Shown here piece by piece: positions 36,619 to 49,082 of a stretch of DNA of 64,000 bases. Both the position numbers and the translations under genes were made by a program. The notes beneath the pieces were generated by a model. That model searched no databases. It was not told the origin of the DNA and saw only the letters and a program-made list of their open reading frames with translations. Position 1 is the stretch's first letter, and each line of letters opens with the position of its first letter. The DNA is from Paracoccus endophyticus (GTDB lineage Bacteria; Pseudomonadota; Alphaproteobacteria; Rhodobacterales; Rhodobacteraceae), in the NCBI RefSeq assembly GCF_003286075.1, contig NZ_QLUV01000011.1, positions 1 through 64,000 on the forward strand, written 5' to 3'.

Positions 36619-37047
36619 ATGAAGATCCGCTATCTGCACACGATGGTCCGCGTCGCCGACCTGGACGCCACGATGCGATTCTTTGCGCTGCTGGGGTTGG
36701 TCGAGACGCGGCGGATCGACAACGACAAGGGCCGCTTCACCCTGGTCTTCATGGCGCCCCCTGGACAGGACGACACGCCCGTCGAGCTGACGTGGAACTG
36801 GGACGGCGACGACGGCCTGCCATCCGACAGCCGGCATTTCGGCCATCTCGCCTATCAGGTCGAGAACATCTACGCGATGTGCCAGCGGCTGATGGACGCG
36901 GGCGTGACGATCAACCGCCCGCCGCGCGACGGGCACATGGCGTTCGTCCGCAGCCCCGACAACATCTCGATCGAGCTGCTGCAGGAAGGCGAGAGCCTGC
37001 CCCCGCAGGAGCCCTGGGCCAGCATGCCGAACACCGGCCACTGGTAA
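36619..37047 (+). CDS. gloA: Lactoylglutathione lyase / VOC superfamily protein
   Basis: A 142-residue vicinal-oxygen-chelate protein. Metal-binding positions are visible as His7 (YLHTMVRV), a Glu in PVELTWNW, His in FGHLAYQV and Glu in ISIELLQEG, the glyoxalase I set. Glyoxalase I isomerises the methylglyoxal-glutathione adduct to S-lactoylglutathione. Length and order fit GloA well. It is divergent from thyX and convergent with a MarR gene. Confidence 0.9.
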   Translation: MKIRYLHTMVRVADLDATMRFFALLGLVETRRIDNDKGRFTLVFMAPPGQDDTPVELTWNWDGDDGLPSDSRHFGHLAYQVENIYAMCQRLMDAGVTINRPPRDGHMAFVRSPDNISIELLQEGESLPPQEPWASMPNTGHW

Positions 37048-37062
37048 GGACACCGCCCGCCT

Positions 37063-39204
<2,142 letters not shown>

Positions 39205-39281
39205 CCGTGCGCCCGGGCCACGGCCGGAACCGGACAGGCCAGCCGGCGTTGGCCCCGGAAACTCTTTGAAAGGACAAGGAC

Positions 39282-39665
39282 ATGCTGCCCCACAACGCTC
39301 TGGTCGTGGTTGCCGACGGCCATCAGGCCGTGCTGTTTCGCAACGTCGCCCCGCAGGGCATCGACCTGCACGAGGTCGAGCGGCTTTCCCCCCAGCACCT
39401 GCAGGACGAAAGCCAGGGCAAGCAGCCCAACGAGACGACCCCCCGGGACGAGGACGAGGCGACGTTCGCCAAGCAGCTGGCGGAGCGGCTGAACACCTTG
39501 GTGCTGCAGAACAAGGTGGACGCGCTGGCGGTGATCGCCGACCCCTCGACCCTGGGGTCGATGCGCAAGCACTATCACAAGATGCTGGAACAGAAGCTGG
39601 TCAAGGAATTGCCCAAGACGCTGACCGGCGCCACCGGGGAAGACATCGCGCGGGCGCTGGCCTGA
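39282..39665 (+). CDS. Host-attachment family protein (Host_attach)
   Basis: A 127-residue soluble protein of the family named after an Agrobacterium plant-attachment locus. The N-terminal strand ALVVVADGHQAVLFRN and the C-terminal helix RKHYHKMLEQKLVKELPKTLTG are characteristic. Family members have a ribonuclease H-like or eRF1-like fold and are widespread in bacteria without host contact, so the name should not be read as function. AGGACAAGGA precedes the ATG. Confidence 0.85.
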   Translation: MLPHNALVVVADGHQAVLFRNVAPQGIDLHEVERLSPQHLQDESQGKQPNETTPRDEDEATFAKQLAERLNTLVLQNKVDALAVIADPSTLGSMRKHYHKMLEQKLVKELPKTLTGATGEDIARALA

Positions 39666-39795
39666 TGCGGGCCCCGGTCTGATGATCCGGGCCCGGGGTG
39701 GCCGGGATCGCGGCCGCCCCGCTGCGCGGCCGGACGGATGACCACCATCGGCCGGCGTGCGCAGGGGCGCGCGGGCGTCAGCGGGTCAGGCCGCT

Positions 39796-41358
39796 GTGAA
39801 AAGGCCGCGGCGCAAGGTGTTGACGACGATCCTGATCCTGCTTTGCCTGTGCGTGGCGGCTCTGCTGGTCGCGCATGTCGTCTTTCGCCCGCCGCCCCTG
39901 ACCGGGCGCAGCGTCAGCACGACCATCCCCGCCTCTGACCGCACCGCGCTGGGCCGGACCGTCCGCGCCGCGGCGGCGGGCGGGCCCCACGACAGCGGGG
40001 TGACGCCGCTGCTGACCGGGCTGGATGCCCTGGGCGCGCGCATCGCGGTCATCCGCGCGGCCGAGGAAACGCTGGACCTGCAATACTATATCTGGCAGCG
40101 CGACGCGACGGGGCTGACGCTGCTGACCGAACTGCGCGCGGCGGCCGACCGGGGCGTTCGCATCCGGTTGCTGCTGGACGACAACGGCATCGCGGGCCTG
40201 GACGCGGATCTTGCCGCGCTGAACACCCTGCCCACGGTCGAGGTGCGGCTGTTCAACCCGTTCATCCTGCGCCGCCCCAAGTCGCTGGGCTATGCCTTCG
40301 ACTTTCTGCGGCTGAACCGCCGGATGCACAACAAGTCGCTGACGGCGGATGGTGCGGTCACGATCCTGGGCGGGCGCAACATCGGCGACATCTATTTCTC
40401 GTTCGGGGCGGGCCCGCATTACCTGGACACCGACGTGCTGGCGGTGGGGGCTGTCGCCGCGGATGCGGGGGCGGACTTCGATGGCTACTGGGCATCCGGT
40501 TCGGCCTATCCGGCGGAACTGATCCTGTCGGACGCGCCGGGTGGGCTGGAACGCACGCAGGCGGATGCCAACCGCCTGACCGCCGGTCCCGCGTGGGCCG
40601 CGCACCTGGACGCCGTGCGCTCGGCCCCCCTGATGGAGCGGCTGGCCCGCGGGGGCGAGATCGTCGAGTGGGCCCCCGTCACGCTGATGAGCGACGATCC
40701 CGCCAAGGGGCTGGGCAAGGTCCGCAACCGCGACCTGCTGTATGCCCAGCTGATGCGGCTGATGGCGGCGCCCGGCCGGTCCGTGGACATCGTCTCGGCC
40801 TATTTCGTGCCGGGGCGGCGGCTGACCGAACGCCTGGCCCGCCTGGCGCGAGAGGGACGGCGCGTGCGCGTCCTGACGAACTCGCAAGAGGCGACGGACG
40901 TGCTGGTCGTCCATTCGGCCTATGTGAAATACCGACCCGCCCTGCTGCAGGGCGGGGTCACGCTGTTCGAGATGCGGGCCACCGCCGGCACCCCCCGAGA
41001 GCCGCGCGTGCCCGGCGCCTCGACCCGCGCCAGCCTGCATTCCAAGACCGTGACGATCGACGGCGAGCTGATCTTCATCGGCTCGTTCAACCTCGATCCC
41101 AGGTCGGTGATGCTGAACACCGAAATGGGCGTGCTGATCGAAAGCCGCCGCGTCGCGGCGCTGGTGAACGAAGGGCTGGACCGCGTCCTGCCCACGCTGT
41201 CCTATGGCCCGGTGCTGGACGAGCGCGGCCGGATCGTCTGGCAGCAGCCCGCCGGCGACGACCCGGTGCTGATCCACAAGACCGAGCCGGGCACCAACCT
41301 GGCCGAGCGGGTGTTCCTGTGGCTGCTGGGCCGCCTGCCCATCGAGTGGCTGCTGTAA
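39796..41358 (+). CDS. Membrane-anchored phospholipase D-family protein (cardiolipin synthase-like)
   Basis: A 520-residue protein from the GTG at 39796 (GTCAGG upstream); an in-frame GTG at 39757 is the alternative. An N-terminal anchor (KVLTTILILLCLCVAALLVAHVV) is followed by two HKD motifs, HNKSLTAD near residue 175 and HSKTVTID near 420, each with a GGRN or GSFNLD partner. Two HKD motifs mean a transphosphatidylase or phospholipase; cardiolipin synthases and YmdC-like proteins are closest. The active site probably faces the periplasm. Confidence 0.88.
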   Translation: MKRPRRKVLTTILILLCLCVAALLVAHVVFRPPPLTGRSVSTTIPASDRTALGRTVRAAAAGGPHDSGVTPLLTGLDALGARIAVIRAAEETLDLQYYIWQRDATGLTLLTELRAAADRGVRIRLLLDDNGIAGLDADLAALNTLPTVEVRLFNPFILRRPKSLGYAFDFLRLNRRMHNKSLTADGAVTILGGRNIGDIYFSFGAGPHYLDTDVLAVGAVAADAGADFDGYWASGSAYPAELILSDAPGGLERTQADANRLTAGPAWAAHLDAVRSAPLMERLARGGEIVEWAPVTLMSDDPAKGLGKVRNRDLLYAQLMRLMAAPGRSVDIVSAYFVPGRRLTERLARLAREGRRVRVLTNSQEATDVLVVHSAYVKYRPALLQGGVTLFEMRATAGTPREPRVPGASTRASLHSKTVTIDGELIFIGSFNLDPRSVMLNTEMGVLIESRRVAALVNEGLDRVLPTLSYGPVLDERGRIVWQQPAGDDPVLIHKTEPGTNLAERVFLWLLGRLPIEWLL

Positions 41359-41404
41359 AGGCTGGCGCGCGCGTCCGCCCGCATCCGGCCCCAGACGGCC
41401 CTTG

Positions 41405-43552
41405 TCAGGCCGAGGCTGCCTGCCGCTTGGCCGCGCGCCGGGCGGCGTGCAGCAGCGGCTCGGTATAGCCCGACGGCTGGTCGGCCCCCGTCAGGATCAG
41501 GTCGCGGGCGGCGTTGAACGCAGGCCCGTCCAGCGCGGGCGCCATCGGGCGATAGGCCGGGTCCCCCGCGTTCTGCTGGTCCACCTTGGCCGCCATCCGC
41601 GCCAGCGAATCCTGCACCTGCGCCGTTGTGATGATCCCGTGCATGAGCCAGTTCGCCAGATGCTGCGAGGAAATCCGCAGCGTCGCGCGATCCTCCATCA
41701 GCGCCACGTCGTCGATGTCGGGCACCTTGGAACAGCCGACGCCCTGATCGACCCAGCGCACGACATAGCCCAGGATCGACTGGCACGAATTGTCGATCTC
41801 GTGCGCGACCTCGGCCTCGGACAGGTTCGCGCCCGCCAGCAGCGGCGGCGTCAGCAGGGCGCTGCGGGACGGCGGCGTCCGGCCGGCCAGCGACTGCTGC
41901 ACCGCGGCCACATCGACCAGGTGGTAATGCGTCGCGTGCAGCGTGGCCGCGGTGGGCGAGGGCACCCAGGCGGTGCTGGCCCCGGCGCGCGGATGGGCGA
42001 TCTTGGCCTCCAGCATGGCGGCCATGTCGTCGGGGCGCGCCCACATGCCCTTGCCGATCTGCGCCCGGCCCGCCAGCCCCAGCGCCAGCCCGGTGTCCAC
42101 GTTGCCCGCCTCGTACGCGGCCAGCCAGGGCTGGTCCTTCATCGCGGCCTTGGGCACCACCGGCCCGGCCTGCATCGAGGTGTGGATCTCGTCGCCCGTG
42201 CGGTCCAGAAAGCCCGTGTTGATGAACACGCAGCGCTCGCGCACCGCGGCGATGCAGGCGGCCAGGTTGGCCGATGTCCGGCGCTCCTCGTCCATGACGC
42301 CCAGCTTGACGGTGTTGGCGGGCAGGCCCAGCACCTGCTCGACACGCCCGTACAGCCGGTCGGCAAAGGCCACCTCGTCGGGGCCGTGCATCTTGGGCTT
42401 GACCACATAGACCGACCCGGCGCGGCTGTTTCTGGGCCCGTCCGTCCGGTTCAGGTCGTGCATCGCCGCGGCCACCGTCACCATCGCGTCCATGATCCCC
42501 TCGGGCGTTTCCTGCCCGTCCAGCAGCACCGCGTCGGTGGTCATCAGATGACCCACGTTGCGCACCAGCAGGACGGCGCGCCCGGGATGCGTGGCCGGCC
42601 GGCCCTGCGGGTCGAGATAGTCGATGTCGGGGTTCAGCCGCCGGGTCATCGTCCGGCCGCCCTTGTCGAAGGTCTCGGCCAGATCGCCGCGCATCAGGCC
42701 CAGCCAGGCGCGATAGACATGCACCTTGTCGTCGGCATCGACGGCGGCGACGCTGTCCTCGGCGTCCTGGATGGCGGTCAGCGCGCTTTCCAGCAGAACA
42801 TCGGCGATGCCCGCGGGATCGTCGCGGCCGATGATGCTGTCGCGGTCCACGACGATGCGGATCATCAGCCCGTTGACCCGCAGGAACACGTCGCCGCCGT
42901 CGGTATAGCCGGCGAACTGCGCCGGATCGGCCAGCGTCGTCGCCGCTGCGCCCGCCGTCACCCGCAGCGCGCCGTCGGCGACCGCCAGCCCGGTGACGTC
43001 GGCCCAGCGCGCGCCGTCCAACGGTGCCACGCGGTCCAGATGCGCGCGCGCCCAGGCGATCACCTGCGCCCCCCGCGCGGCGTCATAGCCGCCCGGCGCG
43101 GCGCCGCCCGGCAGCGCGTCGGTGCCATAGAGCGCATCGTACAGCGATCCCCAGCGCGCGTTCGCCGCGTTCAGCGCAAAGCGGGCGTTGCTGACCGGCA
43201 CGACCAGCTGCGGCCCGGCCATGCCCGCGATCTCGGGGTCCACGTTCCGGGTGTCGACGCGGAACGGCGCAGGCGGGGGCACCAGATAGCCGATCCCGGT
43301 CAGGAACGCCTCATACGCGGCGGCATCATGGGGCTGGCCGCGGCGGGCGCGGTGCCAGTCGTCGATCTGGCGCTGCAACTCGGCGCGGCGGTCCAGCAGG
43401 GCACGGTTGTCCGGCCCCAGGTCGCGCAGGATCGCGGCATAGCCCGACCAGAAGGCGTCTGCCGTGACCCCGGCGATCAGCACCTCGTCTTCGACCAGAC
43501 GCGCCAGTTGGGCGGCGACGGACAGGCCGTGGCGTTCGACATAATGGGTCAT
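41405..43552 (-). CDS. glcB: Malate synthase G
   Basis: A 715-residue monomeric malate synthase, the length of isoform G. It condenses glyoxylate with acetyl-CoA to malate. Diagnostic segments are [13 protein letters not shown] with the catalytic Arg nearby ([11 protein letters not shown]), [20 protein letters not shown], and [16 protein letters not shown]. The catalytic Asp lies in the C-terminal [26 protein letters not shown] block. It is divergent from an IclR regulator with 105 bases between, suggesting local control by acetate or glycolate availability. Confidence 0.96.
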   Translation of the reverse strand: MTHYVERHGLSVAAQLARLVEDEVLIAGVTADAFWSGYAAILRDLGPDNRALLDRRAELQRQIDDWHRARRGQPHDAAAYEAFLTGIGYLVPPPAPFRVDTRNVDPEIAGMAGPQLVVPVSNARFALNAANARWGSLYDALYGTDALPGGAAPGGYDAARGAQVIAWARAHLDRVAPLDGARWADVTGLAVADGALRVTAGAAATTLADPAQFAGYTDGGDVFLRVNGLMIRIVVDRDSIIGRDDPAGIADVLLESALTAIQDAEDSVAAVDADDKVHVYRAWLGLMRGDLAETFDKGGRTMTRRLNPDIDYLDPQGRPATHPGRAVLLVRNVGHLMTTDAVLLDGQETPEGIMDAMVTVAAAMHDLNRTDGPRNSRAGSVYVVKPKMHGPDEVAFADRLYGRVEQVLGLPANTVKLGVMDEERRTSANLAACIAAVRERCVFINTGFLDRTGDEIHTSMQAGPVVPKAAMKDQPWLAAYEAGNVDTGLALGLAGRAQIGKGMWARPDDMAAMLEAKIAHPRAGASTAWVPSPTAATLHATHYHLVDVAAVQQSLAGRTPPSRSALLTPPLLAGANLSEAEVAHEIDNSCQSILGYVVRWVDQGVGCSKVPDIDDVALMEDRATLRISSQHLANWLMHGIITTAQVQDSLARMAAKVDQQNAGDPAYRPMAPALDGPAFNAARDLILTGADQPSGYTEPLLHAARRAAKRQAASA

Positions 43553-43618
43553 GGCATTCTCCTGCGACTGGGCGGTGAATACCACCCGGCGCGGGCGGAC
43601 GTGACAGGGCCGCGTATT

Positions 43619-43636
43619 TTTCCCATGATGCGGAAA
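43619..43636. promoter_or_regulatory. Candidate operator between glcB and iclR-type gene
   Basis: TTTCC (43619-43623) and GGAAA (43632-43636) form an inverted repeat with an 8-base spacer in the divergent intergenic region. IclR-family operators are often TGGAAA/TTTCCA palindromes with short spacers. The match is short, so this is only a candidate. Confidence 0.3.
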
Positions 43637-43657
43637 GTAGGCGAAGGGAGGGGGGCC

Positions 43658-44437
43658 ATGGCCGAGGCGCGGGACGGGGTTCAGTCGGTGGTGCGGGCGC
43701 TGTCGCTGTTGCGGCTGATCGGGCAGGCGGACGGCGGCACGCGGCTGAGCAATCTGGCACGGGCCGCGGGGCTGCCGGTGTCCACGGCGCACCGGCTGCT
43801 GACCACGCTGGAGCAGCAGGGCTTCGCCCAGTTCGAGCCTGCCGGCGCTGTCTGGCACATCGGGCGCGAGGCGTTCTCGGCCGGCATGGCCTATGGCCGC
43901 AAGCTCAGCTTCGTGGCCCCGGCCCTGCCGCTGCTGCGCCGCCTCCGCGACCTGACGCGCGAGACGGCGAACCTGGGCATCCTGGACGACGACCACCTGA
44001 TCACCCTCAGCCAGGTCGAAAGCCGGGAAATCCGCCGCGCCCTGTCGCCGCCCGGCCGTCGCGTGCCGGTGTTCTCGTCGGCGATGGGCAAGGCGATCCT
44101 GTCGACCTGGCGCGACGACGACATCCTGGCGCTGGCGGACCGCGCGGGGCTGCCGCCGCTGACGTCGAAAAGCCTGCGCACGCCGCAGGCGGTGCTGGAC
44201 GACATCGCCCTGACCCGCCGCCGCGGCTGGGCCCTGGACGACGAGGAGTTCGGGATCGGCCTGCGCTGCCTTGCCGCGGTCGTGTGGTCGCCGCAGGGCG
44301 AGGCGGCCTGCGCGATCTCGATTTCCGGCGCGGCGGTGCGGCTGACGGACGACCGACTGGACGCGATGGGCGCGCGGGTCGGTCAGGCCGCGGCCGAGCT
44401 GACGGCGCTGCTGGGCGGCGCCGCCCCCGCCGACTGA
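43658..44437 (+). CDS. IclR-family transcriptional regulator
   Basis: A 259-residue regulator. The N-terminal winged helix ([37 protein letters not shown]) is followed by an effector-binding domain (about 85-250) with [30 protein letters not shown] and [18 protein letters not shown]. The start at 43658 has a GGGAGG site; ATGs at 43625 and 43628 are alternatives. Divergence from glcB makes glyoxylate metabolism the likely target, as E. coli IclR controls aceBAK. Its stop is 23 bases from the convergent parC stop, over a short tandem CGACTGATCCGC repeat. Confidence 0.9.
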   Translation: MAEARDGVQSVVRALSLLRLIGQADGGTRLSNLARAAGLPVSTAHRLLTTLEQQGFAQFEPAGAVWHIGREAFSAGMAYGRKLSFVAPALPLLRRLRDLTRETANLGILDDDHLITLSQVESREIRRALSPPGRRVPVFSSAMGKAILSTWRDDDILALADRAGLPPLTSKSLRTPQAVLDDIALTRRRGWALDDEEFGIGLRCLAAVVWSPQGEAACAISISGAAVRLTDDRLDAMGARVGQAAAELTALLGGAAPAD

Positions 44438-44460
44438 TCCGCCGACTGATCCGCCGACGC

Positions 44461-46689
44461 TCAGCCGAAGCGGTTGTCGCGGGGAAATCCGCGCGGCGCC
44501 ATGCGCCCGGCGGTTCCGCGCTTGGCCAGCCATTCCGTCAGGTCGGGTTCGGTGCGCGTGCGGCCCGCCGGGTCCAGCCACGACAGCCCGACCGACAGCG
44601 TGATGCATTTCGCATCCGCCAGGCCGCCGTCCTTGAACTTCTGCATCCGCACGCCCTTGCCGCGCGCCATCTCGGGCAGTTCGGACAGCGGGAAGACCAG
44701 CAGCTTGCGGTTGTCGCCCACGACGGCCAGGTGGTCGCCCTCGACCCGGCGCACCAGCAGCGCCTCGCCGTTCAGCACCTGCTTGCCCGCGCGCGTCTGC
44801 GCCAGGATGTCGGCCGCGTTCACCACGAACCCGTCGCCCGCGCGCGAGGCGACCAGATACTGCTGGTCCGCGCGCCAGGGGAACATCGCCAGCACGGCCG
44901 CGTCGTTGGGCAGGTCGATCATCAGCCGCAGCGGCTCGCCCAGGCCGCGCCCGCCCGGCAGGTTGTTGGCGGGCAGCGTGTAGAAGCGGCCGTTCTGGCC
45001 AAAGATCATCAGCTTGTCGGTGGTTTCCGCGTGCAGCGCCATGAACGGCCCGTCGCCGTCGCGGAACTTCAGCTCGGCGTCCAGCGGCTGATGGCCCTTC
45101 ATCGCGCGCACCCAGCCCATGCGGGACAGGATCACCGTCACCGGCTCGCGCTCGATCATGGCGTCGTAATCGACAGGCTGCACATCCTCGGAGGCGGTGA
45201 TCTCGGTCCGGCGGGCGCCTTCGGGGTTGGACTTGCCGAACAGGCCGCGGACCGCGCGCAGCTGTTCGGCGATGCGGGCCCACTGCCGGCGCTCGTCGGC
45301 CAGCAGGGCCGTCAGCCCGCCCTGCTCGTCCGACAGCCGGTCGCGTTCGGCGCGCAGCTCGATCTCCTCCAACCGGCGCAGGGCGCGCAGGCGCATGTTC
45401 AGGATCGCCTCGACCTGCGGGTCGGTCAGGCCGAACTCGGCCATCATCACCGCCTTGGGCTCGTCCTCGGTGCGGATGATCTCGATCACCCGGTCGAGGT
45501 TGAGATAGGCCAAGATGTAGCCGTCCAGCACCTCGAGCCGCGCTGCGATCTTCTCCAGCCGGTGGGCCGAGCGGCGCAGCAGCACCTCGCGCCGGTGGTC
45601 CAGGAACGCGCGCAGCAGCTCGGTCAGGGAACAGACCCTGGGCGTGCGCCCGTCGATCAGCACGTTCATGTTCAGCCCGAACCGCACCTCGAGGTCGCTG
45701 ACCCGGAACAGCGCGGCCATCAGCTGGGCCGCGTCCACGTTGCGCGCGCGCGGTTCCAGCACGATCCGCACGTCGTCGGCGGATTCGTCGCGCACATCGG
45801 CCAGGATCGGGATCTTGCGGGTGGTGACCAGTTCGGCCAGCCGCTCGATCAGCCTGGATTTCTGCACCTGATAGGGTATCTCGGTCACGATGACCTGCCA
45901 GGCGCCGCGCCCCAGATCCTCGATCTGCCAGCGCGCGCGCAGGCGCAGGCTGCCGCGGCCGGTGCGATAGGCGGCCGCGAGGGTCGCCGCGTCCTCGACC
46001 AGCACGCCGCCGGTGGGGAAATCGGGGCCGGGCATGATCGCCATCAGCGTCTCGTGCCGGGCCTCGGGCGACTTGATCAGGTGCAGGCAGGCGTCCACGA
46101 CCTCGTGCAGGTTGTGGGGGGGCACGTTCGTGGCCATGCCGACCGCGATGCCCGACGCGCCGTTGCACAGCAGGTTCGGGAACGCCGCGGGCAGGACGAC
46201 GGGCTCCTCCAGCGTGCCGTCATAGTTGGGGCGGAAATCGACCGCGTTCTCGGCCAGCCCCTCCATCAGCGCCTCGGCGGCCAAGGTCAGCCGCGCCTCG
46301 GTATAGCGGCTGGCGGCCGGGTTGTCGCCGTCCAGGCTGCCGAAGTTGCCCTGCCCGTCCACCAGCGGATAGCGCATGGCGAAGGGCTGCGCCAATCGCG
46401 CCATCGCGTCATAGATCGCCCCGTCCCCGTGCGGGTGATAGTTGCCCATCACGTCACCCGAGATCTTGGCCGACTTGCGGAACGCGCCGGTCGGCGACAG
46501 CCGCAATTCGCGCATCGCATACAGGATGCGGCGGTGGACGGGCTTCAGCCCGTCGCGCGCGTCGGGCAGCGCGCGGTGCATGATCGTGGACAGCGCATAG
46601 GTCAGATAGCGCTCGCCGATGGCCCGGCTCAGGGGCTCGGACGTGGTGGCCTGCGGCAGGTCGGGGTCGGGATCATCGGACTGGCTCAT
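44461..46689 (-). CDS. parC: DNA topoisomerase IV subunit A
   Basis: A 742-residue type IIA topoisomerase A subunit, which decatenates daughter chromosomes with ParE. The active-site Tyr129 (SRYTEARL), preceding GNFGSLDGD, and the winged-helix block [17 protein letters not shown] are present. The six-bladed C-terminal domain of GyrA is shortened (GyrA box not seen), fitting ParC. The quinolone-region residue equal to E. coli Ser80 is Gly90. Start 46689 (MSQSDDPD) is preferred over an upstream extension. Confidence 0.95.
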   Translation of the reverse strand: MSQSDDPDPDLPQATTSEPLSRAIGERYLTYALSTIMHRALPDARDGLKPVHRRILYAMRELRLSPTGAFRKSAKISGDVMGNYHPHGDGAIYDAMARLAQPFAMRYPLVDGQGNFGSLDGDNPAASRYTEARLTLAAEALMEGLAENAVDFRPNYDGTLEEPVVLPAAFPNLLCNGASGIAVGMATNVPPHNLHEVVDACLHLIKSPEARHETLMAIMPGPDFPTGGVLVEDAATLAAAYRTGRGSLRLRARWQIEDLGRGAWQVIVTEIPYQVQKSRLIERLAELVTTRKIPILADVRDESADDVRIVLEPRARNVDAAQLMAALFRVSDLEVRFGLNMNVLIDGRTPRVCSLTELLRAFLDHRREVLLRRSAHRLEKIAARLEVLDGYILAYLNLDRVIEIIRTEDEPKAVMMAEFGLTDPQVEAILNMRLRALRRLEEIELRAERDRLSDEQGGLTALLADERRQWARIAEQLRAVRGLFGKSNPEGARRTEITASEDVQPVDYDAMIEREPVTVILSRMGWVRAMKGHQPLDAELKFRDGDGPFMALHAETTDKLMIFGQNGRFYTLPANNLPGGRGLGEPLRLMIDLPNDAAVLAMFPWRADQQYLVASRAGDGFVVNAADILAQTRAGKQVLNGEALLVRRVEGDHLAVVGDNRKLLVFPLSELPEMARGKGVRMQKFKDGGLADAKCITLSVGLSWLDPAGRTRTEPDLTEWLAKRGTAGRMAPRGFPRDNRFG

Positions 46690-46924
46690 CGGCGCTGATC
46701 TACGCCCGGTTGCGGGTTTGGTCCAGCCCGACCGCGGCATTCGTGCAACAGGGCCCGATCATGACAGTTTGATGATCCTGTCGCGGGAACGGCGTCGGGG
46801 GCGCCGCGTTCCTGCCTGTAACCAGCCGTCGGCACGACGGCGGCCCTGCCCCCCGCCGCACGCCCCTGCCCGGGCCGCGGCTGAACCGAAAGGACGGCAC
46901 CTTGTCCGGCGCCTGCTAGATCCC

Positions 46925-47287
46925 ATGTTCCGTGTCATCGCCCTTTCCCTCGTTGCGCTGTTCGGCCTGCTTGCGCTGCTCGATACAGACTGGACCGACA
47001 GCACCCCGCCGGCCCGCAGCGCCGGGCTGATGCCGGGGGTCATGCCGCCCGCCGCCCGCGCCACGCCGCAGCCGAGCGCGCCGTCTCTGCGCGCGGTGTA
47101 TGTCGCGGACCCGCAGGCCGGGATCTTTACCGCGCCCACGCCGGACGCGACGGTGGTGCGCGATCTGCCGCAGGGCGAGATGCTGTACCTGCTGGGCGAA
47201 CACCGCGACGGCTTCGTCGCGGTGCGCGATGCAAGCGGCCAGAGGGGGTATGTGCCCGTCAGTCACCTGTCCGAGCAGCCGGTCTGA
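46925..47287 (+). CDS. Small SH3-domain protein with N-terminal anchor
   Basis: A 120-residue protein. Residues 4-20 (VIALSLVALFGLLALLD) are a signal anchor or signal peptide, followed by a Pro-rich linker and a bacterial SH3-like domain (RAVYVADPQAGIFTAPTPDATVVRDLPQGE to GQRGYVPVSHL). It probably sits in the periplasm. No enzymatic domain is present. The next gene starts two bases after its stop. Confidence 0.75.
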   Translation: MFRVIALSLVALFGLLALLDTDWTDSTPPARSAGLMPGVMPPAARATPQPSAPSLRAVYVADPQAGIFTAPTPDATVVRDLPQGEMLYLLGEHRDGFVAVRDASGQRGYVPVSHLSEQPV

Positions 47288-47289
47288 TC

Positions 47290-48138
47290 TTGCCCCCTGC
47301 GCCCACGCCGGACGTGCGTCCCCGGACCGTGCTGATCACCGGCTGCTCGTCGGGGATCGGGCTGGACATGGCGCGGCGGATGCACGCGCGGGGCTGGCGC
47401 GTCATCGCCACCTGCCGGCGCGCCGAAGACCTGGCCGCCCGCCGGGCCGAGGGGATGGCGGTCCTTCCGCTTGATTTGGCAGACGAGGACAGCACCCGCT
47501 CCTGCGCCGAGGCGGCGATGGCGATGGGGCCCATCGACGCGCTGGTCAACAACGCGGCCTTTGCCCTGCCCGGCGCGCTCGAGGACCTGCCGCGCGGGGG
47601 CCTGCGCGCCATCTTCGAGGCGAACCTGTTCGGCACCCATGATCTGACCCGCCGCCTGATACCCCAGTTCCGCGCCCATGGCGCCGGGCGGATCGTCAAC
47701 GTCAGCTCGGTGCTGGGCCTGATCGGCATCCCCTGGCGGGGCGCCTATGTGGCGACCAAGTTCGCGCTGGAGGGGATGACCGATGTCCTGCGGCAGGAAT
47801 TGTCGGACACCCCGATCCGCGTGGTGCTGATCGAGCCCGGCCCGATCACCAGCCGCATCCGCGCGAACTCGATCCCTCATTTCGAACGGTGGATCGACTG
47901 GCAGTCCAGCGCGCGGGCCGATCACTATCGCGCCAGCCTGCTGCGCCGGCTTTACCAGCCGTCCGGGCCGGATCGGTTCGAGCTGCCGCCCGCCGCGGTC
48001 AGCGACCGGCTGGTGCACGCGCTGGAAAGCCCGCGCCCGCGCGCGCGCTATGCCGTCACACGGCCCACCGTCGTCGTCGGGATCGCGCGGCGCGTGCTGC
48101 CCACCCGCGCACTGGACTGGGTGGCCCGGCGCAGCTAG
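47290..48138 (+). CDS. Short-chain dehydrogenase/reductase
   Basis: A 282-residue SDR. Cofactor motif TVLITGCSSGIGLDMARR, the NNA motif VNNAAFALPG, and the catalytic Ser-Tyr-Lys (SSVLGLIG... AYVATKFALEG) are intact. The Arg-rich sites after the first strand (CRRAED) suggest NADP preference. Substrate unknown. The start is uncertain: TTG at 47290 or GTG at 47314, neither with a clear Shine-Dalgarno site. It is coupled to the SH3 gene. Confidence 0.88.
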   Translation: MPPAPTPDVRPRTVLITGCSSGIGLDMARRMHARGWRVIATCRRAEDLAARRAEGMAVLPLDLADEDSTRSCAEAAMAMGPIDALVNNAAFALPGALEDLPRGGLRAIFEANLFGTHDLTRRLIPQFRAHGAGRIVNVSSVLGLIGIPWRGAYVATKFALEGMTDVLRQELSDTPIRVVLIEPGPITSRIRANSIPHFERWIDWQSSARADHYRASLLRRLYQPSGPDRFELPPAAVSDRLVHALESPRPRARYAVTRPTVVVGIARRVLPTRALDWVARRS

Positions 48139-48163
48139 GGTTCCCGCGAAAGGCGGTGGCGCC

Positions 48164-48364
48164 ATGCAGGACAAGCCTCTGTTCATCCTGGCCGCGCTGG
48201 CGGTCCTCGCCGTCACGGCGATCCTGGCCACCGGCATCGGCGGCTTTGCGCGCGGCGGCGAATTCAACCGCAAGCACGGGAACCGCCTGATGCGATGGCG
48301 GCTGATCGCGCAGGCGGTGGCGATCGCGCTCATCATGGCATTCGTCTGGTTGCGAGGGAACTGA
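48164..48364 (+). CDS. Twin-transmembrane (HIG1-like) small protein
   Basis: A 66-residue protein with two membrane helices (residues 5-24, FILAALAVLAVTAILATGIGG, and 46-63, LIAQAVAIALIMAFVWL) around a positively charged loop (FNRKHGNRLMRWR). The charge-loop and MRWRLIAQ pattern resembles HIG1-type proteins, which associate with respiratory supercomplexes; in Rhodobacteraceae it is annotated as a twin transmembrane protein and lies next to pduO. The pduO start follows one base after the stop. Confidence 0.8.
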   Translation: MQDKPLFILAALAVLAVTAILATGIGGFARGGEFNRKHGNRLMRWRLIAQAVAIALIMAFVWLRGN

Positions 48365-48365
48365 C

Positions 48366-48938
48366 ATGGTCGTGCTGAACCGGATCTACACCCGCACGGG
48401 CGACGGCGGCGACACGGCGCTGTCGGACGGCAGCCGGGTGCGCAAGCACGACCCGAGGGTCGAGGCCTACGGCACCGTGGACGAGCTGAACGCGACCCTG
48501 GGGCTGGCGCGGCTGCACGCGGCAGGCGAGATGGCCGACCGCCTCTCGGTCATCCAGAACGACCTGTTCGACCTGGGCGCAGACCTGTCGCGCCCCGGCA
48601 TCGCCGCCGACGCGCAGGCGCCCTATCCGGTCCTGCGGATGATTGCCTCGCAGGTCGAGCGGCTGGAGGGTGAGATCGACGCGATGAACGCCCGCCTGTC
48701 GGCGCTGCGCAGCTTCATCCTGCCCGGCGGCACGGCGCTGGCGGCGCATCTGCATCTGGCCCGCACGGTCGCCCGGCGCGCGGAACGCTGCACGACGGAC
48801 GCGGCCACCGGGGGGGACATCAACGCCGACGCGATCCGCTATCTGAACCGGCTGTCGGACTGGCTGTTCGTCGCGGCCCGGGTGGCCAACGACGAAGGCG
48901 CGGGCGACATCCTGTGGGTGCCGGGCGCCTCGCGCTGA
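48366..48938 (+). CDS. pduO: Cob(I)alamin adenosyltransferase, PduO type
   Basis: A 190-residue trimeric adenosyltransferase that makes adenosylcobalamin from cob(I)alamin and ATP. The ATP-binding N-terminus RIYTRTGDGGDTAL, the VEAYGTVDELNA segment and the C-terminal RYLNRLSDWLFVAARV are all characteristic. It supplies coenzyme B12 for enzymes such as methylmalonyl-CoA mutase. It starts one base after the twin-transmembrane gene. Confidence 0.95.
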   Translation: MVVLNRIYTRTGDGGDTALSDGSRVRKHDPRVEAYGTVDELNATLGLARLHAAGEMADRLSVIQNDLFDLGADLSRPGIAADAQAPYPVLRMIASQVERLEGEIDAMNARLSALRSFILPGGTALAAHLHLARTVARRAERCTTDAATGGDINADAIRYLNRLSDWLFVAARVANDEGAGDILWVPGASR

Positions 48939-49082
48939 GGCACGGGGTCCGCTGGCGGGTCGGTCCACGCCCGCTGCGCCGCAGCGTCCCGCGCGGCCAC
49001 GCATTTTTTGCCCTGTCAAACGCCCGTCCCCGTCGCTATCTCCATGCGCAGGTTTTGAACGCAATACAGGGGAGAGAGGCCG

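Noticed and set aside
41402..43620. Long plus-strand open frame running through malate synthase into the IclR gene
   Set aside because: Only the part from 43658 is protein-like; the rest is antisense of glcB.
41405..46168. Single minus-strand frame of 1587 codons covering glcB and the region up to parC
   Set aside because: It is an accidental in-frame extension. The glcB start at 43552 fits the family length and N-terminus.
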